Below, one piece after another: positions 55,342 to 63,399 of a DNA stretch of 64,000 nucleotides. Made by a program: the position numbers and the translations under genes. The DNA is from GCA-2746795 sp963747345 (GTDB lineage Bacteria; Chloroflexota; Anaerolineae; Promineifilales; Promineifilaceae): NCBI GenBank assembly GCA_963747345.1, contig CAVVFA010000036.1:62001-126000 (forward strand), read 5' to 3'. The stretch's first letter is position 1. Each line of letters opens with the position of its first letter. The notes beneath the pieces are model-generated. The model had not been told where the DNA came from. It ran no database searches and saw only the letters and a list, made by a program, of their open reading frames with translations.

Positions 55342-56504
55342 CAATTCTCGCCCAGCGTGTGCAAGGCTTTGGCACGACCATATTCCAGGAAATGACCGAG
55401 TTGGCAAACGCCCACCATGCCGTCAATCTGGGCCAGGGATTTCCCGATTTTCCTGCGCCCGATTTCATCAAAGAAGCGGCAAGAGAAGCGATTGCCCTCG
55501 ACATTAACCAGTATGCTCCGGGAAACGGCCGTTTACGCCTGCGCCAGGCCATCGCCCAAAAATATCAAACCCAGTACGGTCTCACCTTCAACCCCGATAC
55601 CGACATCGTGGTCACGGTGGGCGCCACAGAAGCCATTTTCGCCGCGATGATAGGGCTGGTCGATCCGGGTGATGAAGTGATTCTCATCGAACCGTATTAC
55701 GATTCTTATGTACCCTCTGTGATAATGGCAGGCGGAATTCCCCGTTTTCTGACGCTGCGTGCCCCTGATTGGCACATTGATCCGGTTGAATTGGAAGCCT
55801 TATTCAACGACAAAACCAAACTCATCGTCATCAATACGCCGCAAAACCCCATCGGCAAAGTTTATACACGAGAAGAGCTTGAGCTGATTGCCAACTTGTG
55901 CCAGAAATACAACGTAATCGCCGTGACGGATGAGGTGTATGAGCATCTGGTGTATGATGGTCTGACGCATGTTTCTCTGGCAGCGCTGCCCGGCATGGCG
56001 GAGCGCACTGTCACGATTTCGAGCATGGGCAAAACGTTTTCGACGACGGGCTGGAAGGTGGGCTGGGCTGTGGGGCATCGGGATTTGATAACGGCCGTTT
56101 TCCGCGCCCACCAGTTCATCACCTACTCAGGGGCAGCGCCCTTGCAAGAAGCCGCTGCCATCGCCCTGGAATATGCCGCCCAGAATAGTTTTTACGCAGA
56201 ACTGACTGCCCTGTACCAGGCCAAGCGGGATTTGTTACTCGATTCGCTGCGTGAAGCTGGGCTGCAAGCACTCGTGCCGCAAGGCACTTATTTTGCGATG
56301 GTGAAAATCGACGCGCTTGCTTTTGCCAACGATGTTGAATTCTGCCGCTATCTCACCACAGATATCGGTGTGGCGGCCATTCCGCCCAGCGCGTTTTACC
56401 ACAATCCGGCCGATGGCGCGGGTTTGACGCGCTTTGCTTTTTGTAAATCAGATGATGTATTGAGAGAAGCCGCGAGGCGGTTGCTGCGACTACGCGCTGG
56501 ATAA
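55338..56504 (+). CDS. Class I/II PLP aminotransferase (methionine/kynurenine-type)
   Basis: Cytoplasmic pyridoxal-phosphate enzyme of 388 residues, fold type I. Substrate and cofactor motifs: VNLGQGFPDFPAPDFIKEAA (N-terminus), YAPGNGRLRLRQAIAQKY, INTPQNPIGKVYTREELELI, and the PLP-lysine region TISSMGKTFSTTGWKVGWAV. The arginine for the substrate carboxylate is near LTRFAFCKSDDVL at the C-terminus. Best resemblance is to methionine/kynurenine aminotransferases (YbdL/CCBL-like). The start overlaps the Mut7-C gene. The 3' end overlaps the convergent kinase gene by 15 bases. Confidence 0.9.
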   Translation: MTILAQRVQGFGTTIFQEMTELANAHHAVNLGQGFPDFPAPDFIKEAAREAIALDINQYAPGNGRLRLRQAIAQKYQTQYGLTFNPDTDIVVTVGATEAIFAAMIGLVDPGDEVILIEPYYDSYVPSVIMAGGIPRFLTLRAPDWHIDPVELEALFNDKTKLIVINTPQNPIGKVYTREELELIANLCQKYNVIAVTDEVYEHLVYDGLTHVSLAALPGMAERTVTISSMGKTFSTTGWKVGWAVGHRDLITAVFRAHQFITYSGAAPLQEAAAIALEYAAQNSFYAELTALYQAKRDLLLDSLREAGLQALVPQGTYFAMVKIDALAFANDVEFCRYLTTDIGVAAIPPSAFYHNPADGAGLTRFAFCKSDDVLREAARRLLRLRAG

Positions 56505-58956
56505 AGCCATTTCGTTGAGCGTGAAGCAAAAGGTGCTGCCCTGCCCTAAACCATCAGATTCGACCCATAAACGGCCGTTATGCACCTCCACAATCCGCTT
56601 GACCAAAGCCAAACCAATGCCCGTCCCTTCAACATCAGGATTCAGCTTGTTAAAAATATCGAAAATCTTGTCCTGATACTTTGGCAGAATACCTATGCCA
56701 TTATCCTGCACAAAGAAAACGGCCGTTGCTTCATCCTGGCGTACCCCAATCGTAATACGTGGCTGTGACTGTTCGCCCATAAATTTTGCCGCATTATCAA
56801 TCAGATTTTGTACCACTTCCACCAGGCGTATCCGATCCCCAATTACCGTGGGGAAATCAGCATCCGTCACCACCACTTCACAACCAACCAAATGACCTTG
56901 TGTGACCAATAAGGCATCCTGCACAATGACAGCAAAGGAGATTTCTTCTGGTGCATTCATTAACCGGCCAATGCGTGAAAGCTCCAGAAGCTCATCCAAT
57001 AGTAATCTCATTTTGCCTGCCGCATCCCGAATTGAGCCAATATCTGATCTCAACTGCGCAAAATCACCACTTTCTGCATCTCGTTCTAAAAAGCCTAAAA
57101 AGCCGCCAATAGTTACCAGTGGTGACTTGAGATCGTGGGAAACGGTGTACGCAAACCGCTCCAATTCTGCGTTGCGCCTTCCCAATTCCTGAATCAACAG
57201 CTCCCGGTCTGCTTCGGCCTGTTTGCGGTCGGTAATATCCTGCACCTGGGCAATGGCATAGGTTGGCTGCCCACCCACTGGGCGAACCAATGACACATGA
57301 AGCATGGCCCATACAATGGAACCCTGCTTGTGTAGATATCGCTTTTCTAAACCGTAACCAGATACCTTTCCCTTAAAAAGAGAGCCATACTGATCGACAC
57401 TGACGCCCACATCATCTGGATGGGTGATCTCTTTAAACAATTTTCCGGTTAATTCTTCCTCTAAATAGCCTACCATATTCGCAAAAGCTCGATTCAATTT
57501 CACAATGGCATGATTTTGGTTAACTAATACCATACCAATGCCAGCATCTTCAAAAACACTACGGAATCGGGCTTCGCTTTCAAGCAGTGTTTGTTCTGCC
57601 TGTTTGCGTTCCGTAATATCACGAGAAAATCCAAACGTGCCTAACAGTTGATTTTCATCGCCCAAATAGGGTGCTTTATAGGTTTCAAATAGTTTTGTCT
57701 CACCGTTTACCAATACCAGTTCTTCCTTAAACAAAGGGGAAAGCGTTTCCATCACCTGCAAGTCGTCACTTCGGTACTTATTTGCCAACTCTGGTGGGGA
57801 TATTTCGCTATCTGTCTTTCCTATAAATTGATCTTTGCTTGAAAGGTCTGGGTTATCTTCTATAACCAGGTTGTTAACCATGAGAAAACGGCCGTTTACA
57901 TCTTTCAACCAGACCCAAAACGGCAAATTATTCAGAATCGTACGCAGTTGTGCTTCTCGTTCACGCAGCTCATCACGTGCCTGCAAAATCGCCAATTCCG
58001 CTTGCTTACGGCTTGTGATGTCCTGCACAAACGTAATCACGCAAGCCTTTCCATCAAGTTCAATTCTCTCAATTGATACCGAACAAGTGCGGACTTCCCC
58101 ATTTTGATGCCGCATCGGTATCTCCAGATCATGCACAAAACCCTGCTCGTTTAGCGGATTGAACCAAACAAGCCGACCCGCATTTTCACCATAAACGTTT
58201 AGCATCGTGGCCGTACTGCCTATCGCCATTTCTCGGGAAAAGCCAGTAACCCGTTGAAAACTTTCATTTACATCCAGGATAATGCCGCTTTCTAGTTCAG
58301 AAATAAGCTGTGCATAAGGACTCGCCCTGAAAATTTTGGCAAATCTCTCCTCGGATAAGTGGCGTTGGTGTAATTCATGCTGGGCACGCGCCAATGCTTC
58401 ACGAACGCTGTCTAACCCGACCTTTAATAACATCATCGTAATCAAAGCGGTGACACCGTAAAAAAACCAGACACGAAAGTTATCATCAGGCAGTGGCGAA
58501 TACGGCAATATCCCCTGGCTGTCTGCCCATAAAAACACAACCCCAATAGCTCCGTTTATAAAGGTCACAGCCAGCGCAACGCGCCATCCCAATAAAACGC
58601 CAGCTAAAACAACGAGGAATAACAACATACTGTAACCAGGAGCCTGAACCCCGCCTGTGGGCACAAAGCTAAGCACGCTCCCCGTCCAAAATACAATGAA
58701 AATCAGCCAACTGGCCCCAGTTGTGTGTCCTTTTGCAGTCAGATATCTGATGCCTAATAAGCCTATGAAACTAGCCACATGTCAACCATAAATGAGTGGG
58801 GAAGCGGCCAGCCAACACAATCAAGGCACTTGTAAGAAAAACAAGCGCCACAAACAAGAATAATGTGATGGCATGAAGGGTTTTGGCAACGGCCGTTTTG
58901 CCAGGATCGTCATCAAAAATAGGGGGAGACACAAATTGCTTAAACCAAACTCGCAT
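56490..58956 (-). CDS. Membrane sensor histidine kinase with three PAS domains (single frameshift)
   Basis: Membrane-anchored sensor kinase of about 822 residues. From ATG 58956, preceded by AGGAG, a tail (WFKQFVSPPIFDDDPGKTAV) leads into membrane segments; at about 58780 one extra base shifts frame (FPTHLWLT, then VASFIGLLGIRYLTAKG), after which further membrane segments run to about residue 145. Three PAS domains follow (RFAKIFRASPYAQLISELES; LRTILNNLPFWVWLKDVNGR; RFRSVFEDAGIGMVLVNQNH), then HisKA with SHDLKSPLVTIGGFLGF and HATPase with QNLIDNAAKF, DNGIGILPKY and GTGIGLALVKRIVEVHNG. A response regulator is not adjacent; the receiver protein at 62947 is separate. Confidence 0.93.
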
Positions 58957-59096
58957 ACGATACTCCTGTATAATCGGCTCCACAAACAAAACACCGCCTA
59001 CAACTTTGGTGAATGTAATGTTTGCTATCTTAGCAGGTTTACTGGCCAGGTGTACTGGGCTACTCCCGCCCGAACCCTTGTATTCAAGAAACGGAC

Positions 59097-59730
59097 TTAT
59101 AAATGCGAGGCTCCTAACACGTAAACGGCCGTTGTCGCCAACAAATTCTTAAAGAACCCCACCGGCGCTTCTCGCCCACCCGCCATGTACACTTCAGCCA
59201 AAAGCGAAATATCCATGCGTACCGCACAAATTGGTGAAATCCGCCACCGTCAAAGCCTGCCAGCGCGGCGTTTCAAACCAGCTTTGCGGCAAATCCGGCG
59301 CTTGCGGAATTTTCCCCGTCAACAGCAGTTCCCACCGACAGCGCCAATAGCCCCAATTGGGGAAACTGACGATAGCCTTCTCACCCACCCGCAGCATTTC
59401 ACGCAAAATCATCTTCGGATCATCCAGATAAGGCAGTGTCTGGCTCAATACCACATAGTCAAAAGAATGATCAGGATAATCTGCCAGCCCTTCTTCCAGA
59501 TTTCCCTGGCGCACACTCAGCCCCCGGCGCACACAAGCCAAAACCCCCTGCTCCCCAATCTCAATACCCCGGCCGCGCACCTGACGCGCGTGAACCAAAT
59601 AATCCAACAGCGCCCCATCACCACAGCCCAAATCCAATACCCGCACTTTCGCCGGAATCAATCCCGCCACCACCTGCAAGTCAGGACGCAAAGATAAAAG
59701 TTCAATTGATGAAGATTTTAAGTTATCCAT
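59097..59730 (-). CDS. metW: MetW, methionine biosynthesis protein (single frameshift)
   Basis: Class I methyltransferase-like protein that accompanies MetX in methionine synthesis and is thought to activate it; about 211 residues when repaired. ATG 59730. Motif I is VLDLGCGDGALLDYLV, then IEIGEQGVLACVRRGLSVRQ, FDYVVLSQTLPYLDDPK, SFPNWGYWRCRWELLLTGKI and WFETPRWQALTVADFTNLC. At about 59225 a one-base change cuts the apparent product at residue 178; in the next frame the family C-terminus continues VRMDISLLAEVYMAG and FKNLLATTAVYVLGASHL to a stop at 59097. Follows metX by 41 bases; third gene of the metY-metX-metW operon. Confidence 0.9.
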
Positions 59731-59740
59731 GTTAGTTTAC

Positions 59741-59753
59741 TGAACACTGTTCA
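59741..59753. repeat. TGAACACTGTTCA inverted repeat
   Basis: 13-base palindrome-like unit in the short metX-metW gap. Its sequence matches the repeat family in the metY-metX gap (60924-61001), so a related element separates each pair of genes of the operon. Confidence 0.6.
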
Positions 59754-59771
59754 CTGTATACTGCCTATTGT

Positions 59772-60917
59772 TTATTCATTTTCTTCTTGCCACAATCGTT
59801 GCAAAAAACTCCCCAACAATTCCGTCATCGTATCCACTTCTAATAAGAAAGCATCATGGCCCCAGGTTGAGGCTATGTCGAGAAAAGTAACGTCTGCACC
59901 AACGGCCGTTAACGCCGACACCATATCCTTACTGTGATAAGTGGGATACAGCCAATCACTCGTAAAACTCACCACCAAAAACTTAATCTCAGCCGAATGC
60001 ACAAACGACCCCGCCAACGTGCCCGTCGGCTCCGTCAGATCAAAATAATCCATCGCCTTCGTCACATACAAATAGCTGTTCGCATCAAAACGGCGTGTAA
60101 AATTATTACCGTTATATTTGAGATAACTCTCCACCTGAAATTCCGTTTGAAACTCATAGCCAAACTTCTCACGGTCTTGCAAACGGCGGCCAAACTTCAC
60201 TTGCATACTTTCATCACTCAAATAGGTAATATGCCCCACCATTCGCGCCACCGCCAGGCCATCATCCGGCTTTTGCGGCTTATCATAATAATCCCCAGCT
60301 TGCCAATTTGGATCCGCGTAAATGGCTTGCCGCCCCACCTCGCTCAACGCAATCAGCATCGGGCTGTGCCGCCCCGTAGAGGCCAACGGAATGGCCGCCT
60401 TCACCCGTTTGGGATGATGAGCCGCCCACTCCAGCACCTGCATCCCTCCCATCGAACCGCCCGCCACACAAAAAAGCTGATCAATCCCCAAATGATCAAT
60501 CAGCTTCACTTGGGCACGTACCATGTCCCCAATCGTCACCACCGGATAGCGCATCCCATACGGCTTGCCCGTTGCCGGATTCGTGTCCATCGGCCCAGTC
60601 GAACCATAACAACTACCCAACACATTACTGCAAATCACAAAAAAACGATTCGTGTCAAACGCCTTACCTGGGCCAATACACTCATCCCACCAGCCCGGTT
60701 TATCATCCCCTTCATGATAACCAGCCGCATGACCACTGCCACTCAACGCATGACAAATCAAAATGGCGTTCGTGCGCTCCGCATTCAACTCCCCATACGT
60801 TTCATACGCCAACGTCACTGCGCTCATGGTCGCGCCGCTCTCCAATAAAAATGGCTCATCCTGCGCAAACGTATACGATTGTGTTTTTACAATACCGACA
60901 GAATTTTCTTCAATCAT
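59772..60917 (-). CDS. metX: Homoserine O-acetyltransferase
   Basis: Acetyl-CoA-dependent acylation of homoserine, first committed step of methionine synthesis; 381-residue alpha/beta-hydrolase-fold protein. Catalytic triad in view: Ser in CVAGGSMGGMQVLEW (about residue 150), Asp in SFTSDWLYPTYHSKDM (about 318), His in TWGHDAFLLEVDTM (about 352). CSNVLGSCYGSTGPMDTNPA and VTIGDMVRAQVKLIDHLGID are family signatures. The clade also includes succinyltransferases; acetylation is the default for MetX with MetY and MetW. ATG 60917 follows AAAGA. Cotranscribed with metY (upstream) and metW (downstream). Confidence 0.93.
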   Translation of the reverse strand: MIEENSVGIVKTQSYTFAQDEPFLLESGATMSAVTLAYETYGELNAERTNAILICHALSGSGHAAGYHEGDDKPGWWDECIGPGKAFDTNRFFVICSNVLGSCYGSTGPMDTNPATGKPYGMRYPVVTIGDMVRAQVKLIDHLGIDQLFCVAGGSMGGMQVLEWAAHHPKRVKAAIPLASTGRHSPMLIALSEVGRQAIYADPNWQAGDYYDKPQKPDDGLAVARMVGHITYLSDESMQVKFGRRLQDREKFGYEFQTEFQVESYLKYNGNNFTRRFDANSYLYVTKAMDYFDLTEPTGTLAGSFVHSAEIKFLVVSFTSDWLYPTYHSKDMVSALTAVGADVTFLDIASTWGHDAFLLEVDTMTELLGSFLQRLWQEENE

Positions 60918-60923
60918 CTTTCT

Positions 60924-61001
60924 TTACAGTGTACAGTGTACAGTTTACAGTGAACAGTTTACAGTGATGCCACAGTTTACTGTTCACTGTAAACTGTTTA
61001 C
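60924..61001. repeat. ACAGTTTACAGTG-type repeats forming a long hairpin
   Basis: The metX-metY gap consists almost entirely of degenerate 10-14-base repeats (TTACAGTGTACAGTGTACAG and so on). ACAGTTTACAGTGAACAGT (60940-60958) pairs perfectly over 19 bases with ACTGTTCACTGTAAACTGT (60979-60997), giving a strong hairpin between metY and metX. It may attenuate or protect the mRNA between the genes. Confidence 0.8.
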
Positions 61002-61004
61002 TTT

Positions 61005-62294
61005 TTATCCCTGCGCAGCAGCCAACGCCTGATCCAAATCCCACAAAATATCTTCAATATCCTCAATACCCACGCTGAGGCGGATAAAATCTGGAGTGAT
61101 ACCGGCTGATTTTAATTCTGCTTCCGTGAGTTGGCTGTGAGTCGTCGATGCCGGATGAATCGCCAAAGACTTGGCATCACCCACGTTCGCCAAATGGCTG
61201 AACAGTTGCAAATTGTTAATAAACGCCTCGCCTGCGGCACGACCGCCTTTCACACCAAAGCCCAAGATTGCGCCCGGTCCTTTCGGCAGTACCTTTTGGG
61301 CACGTTCGTGGTGCGGATGGCTGGCTAAACCAGGATACATTACCCACTCCACGCTGTCATGGGCTTCCAGAAACTCGGCCACCTTTTGCGTGTTGCTTAC
61401 GTGGCGGTCAATACGCAGGCTCAATGTTTCCAGCCCCTGCAACGTCTGCCAACTGTTGAACGGCGCCTGGCACGCGCCAATGTCACGCAGTGTCTGCACC
61501 CGCGCTTTGAGAATGAAGGCCGGTGCGCCCAAATCGGCATACACCAGACCATGATAGCTGGGGTCTGGTTCCGTGAAATTGGGAAAACGGCCGCTGGTCC
61601 AGTCAAAGTTACCACCATCCACAATGACACCACCAATGGTTGTGCCGTGTCCGCCAATAAACTTGGTTGTGGAATGGGTGATGATGTTCGCACCCCATTC
61701 AAAGGGACGGCAGAGGTAAGGTGTGGCAAAAGTATTGTCGATCATCAACGGAATATGGTACTTCTGGGCAATGGCACTTACTTCTTCAAAGGGGAACACG
61801 GTAATGTCGGGGTTGCCCAACGTTTCGCCATAAATAATTTTGGTATTGTCTTGAATTGCCGCCTCAAACCCGGCCGGGTCAGAGGGATCAACGAATGTGA
61901 CGGTGATGCCCAGTCGCGGAAAGGTGTAGTTGAACTGGTTGTACGTGCCACCATACAAACGGCTGCTGCTGACAATGTGGTCTCCCGCCCCGCAAAGCGT
62001 CAATATCGCCATCGTCTGTGCCGCATGGCCACTGCCAGCGGCCAAAGCTCCCACGCCCCCTTCCAGGTCGGCGATGCGTTGTTCGAGCACGTCGCTGGTG
62101 GGGTTCATGATGCGCGTGTAGATGTTGCCGAACTCTTTGAGGGCAAAGAGATTGGCAGCATGTTCTGTATCTTTGAACTGGTAGCTGGTGGTCTGATAAA
62201 TCGGGACCGCACGACTGCCGGTTGTCGGATCGGGCTGCTGGCCTGCATGTAATTGACGAGTTGTAAATCCTAATTTGCGGGTTGTTTCGGTCAT
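61005..62294 (-). CDS. metY: O-acetylhomoserine (thiol)-lyase
   Basis: PLP-dependent sulfhydrylation of O-acetylhomoserine to homocysteine; 429 residues, family-typical length. N-terminus TTRQLHAGQQPDPTTGSRAV; substrate region YTRIMNPTSDVLEQRIADLE; the PLP-binding lysine is in THSTTKFIGGHGTTIGG (about residue 212); the second-domain signature LSVGIEDIEDILWDLDQAL ends the protein. The gene sits behind a SAM-I riboswitch and is the first of the operon metY-metX-metW, so all three are expected to be repressed by S-adenosylmethionine. Confidence 0.96.
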   Translation of the reverse strand: MTETTRKLGFTTRQLHAGQQPDPTTGSRAVPIYQTTSYQFKDTEHAANLFALKEFGNIYTRIMNPTSDVLEQRIADLEGGVGALAAGSGHAAQTMAILTLCGAGDHIVSSSRLYGGTYNQFNYTFPRLGITVTFVDPSDPAGFEAAIQDNTKIIYGETLGNPDITVFPFEEVSAIAQKYHIPLMIDNTFATPYLCRPFEWGANIITHSTTKFIGGHGTTIGGVIVDGGNFDWTSGRFPNFTEPDPSYHGLVYADLGAPAFILKARVQTLRDIGACQAPFNSWQTLQGLETLSLRIDRHVSNTQKVAEFLEAHDSVEWVMYPGLASHPHHERAQKVLPKGPGAILGFGVKGGRAAGEAFINNLQLFSHLANVGDAKSLAIHPASTTHSQLTEAELKSAGITPDFIRLSVGIEDIEDILWDLDQALAAAQG

Positions 62295-62432
62295 GAAAAA
62301 CGTCTCCTTAAAAATGTTTAACCGTGAATTGAATATTCACAATTGATAATTTTCGAGCGTTTTTCTGGAGGTCTACCCTTTGTGGCTAACTTCACAGCGG
62401 GCGGGTTGAAAGAGGCAGTTGTTGGTCTCCAT

Positions 62433-62532
62433 TCATCTTCCAGAATTGCTCTGCCGGAATTGGCACCCTGACGCATAACTGCCGGGTTGCCGAGGCTTCG
62501 TTGGGCCGGTCCCTCCGCCTCTCTGGATAAAA
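62433..62532 (-). promoter_or_regulatory. SAM-I (S-box) riboswitch
   Basis: The minus-strand leader of metY carries conserved S-box blocks in order: TTATCCAGAGAGGCGGAGGG, then GGCCCAACGAAGCCTCGGCAACC split around the loop, GGTGCCAATTCC, GCAGAGCAATTCTGG and AAGATGAAT, closing P1 against the start. This is the SAM-sensing aptamer that lowers methionine-gene expression when S-adenosylmethionine is plentiful. The expression platform between it and metY (62295-62432) has no obvious terminator with a long T-tract, so control may be on translation. Confidence 0.92.
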
Positions 62533-62533
62533 A

Positions 62534-62946
62534 GTGACACTATATGGTTGTCTGCTCGCTTATAGTTTAAAACGAACAGAAATGACTATAACGACTCGCT
62601 GCTTTTTCGTCAAGCAACATAAGTGCACAAAAGAATTTGGGGATTCGTTGTGCATTTCAACCGAAGAGAAAATCAGATTTACCTCATAAGGTAGATGGCA
62701 TTTTGTCTGAGAGATTTATTTATTTTTCAGGCACTATATGGCTGTGAAAACGGCCGTTAAGCCGTATGCTTCTGTTATGGGTAACTTATTGCAAGATAAA
62801 TCTTAATTTTGCTTAGTTATTTTGTACCATAAGTCTCTGTTTGACCCCTTAAAATGACGTTTAGACTATTGATTCACTGCTTACAAAAGGCAAGAATGGA
62901 ATCAATGTATCCGCTAAATATTCGCAAGAAGTTTATGGAAGTTATC
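62534..62946. other. Region between the riboswitch and the receiver gene
   Basis: About 410 bases, AT-rich. A short direct repeat (CACTATATGGTTGT near 62537 and CACTATATGGCTGT near 62732) and an AACGGCCGTT copy at 62749 are the only structure I see. The metY promoter must lie near 62540-62600 (TATAGT- and TTTAAA-like boxes on the minus strand). The open frame at 62854-62946 ahead of the receiver start has no support. Confidence 0.45.
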
Positions 62947-63320
62947 ATGATTGCACAGAAAAAAATTGTTTGTATTGAACATGAGTTGTCACCTAAAGAT
63001 TTAGATTCTGTATTGGCACAAAATGGATTCGAAGTTATTCATACCCCTATTCAGGAAAACAACGTCAGTTGTATCAGCCGGGAAACTCCCGATGTCATCT
63101 TGATTGATTTATCCAATTGCCCCGCTCCATTTGGGATATGTATTACCAAATCCGGCAATCTACCCGTACCTGCAATGTTCCGGTCATTCTCATTGCCTCT
63201 AAAGTTAAAAGCATCGAAGATTTGCAATTGCTTTACGCGGCCAATGCCGCTGACTGCCTGATGAAGCCATTTGCCCCCCAAGAGTTGGTTACAAGCATCA
63301 ATCAAGCCCTCTTGAACTAG
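62947..63320 (+). CDS. Response-regulator receiver-domain protein (single frameshift)
   Basis: Single-domain receiver-like protein of about 123 residues when repaired. From ATG 62947 (preceded by GGAAG; ATG 62935 is an alternative) it reads MIAQKKIVCIEHELSPKDL, then TPDVILIDLSN with the likely phosphorylated Asp in LIDL (about residue 49). One base is lost at about 63117; the continuing frame gives LPRSIWDMYYQIRQSTRTCN, VPVILIASKVKSIEDLQLLY and the Lys-containing ADCLMKPFAPQELVTSINQA, the usual end of receiver domains. The N-terminal acidic pair is E-H rather than D-D, so phosphorylation may be altered. No output domain. Confidence 0.75.
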
Positions 63321-63399
63321 AATAGAACACTATCTCGCATCGTGGTAAACTCTCGTGAAAATCACATAGTTTGCTTTGTGCAAATAGAGGAGCCACGTC

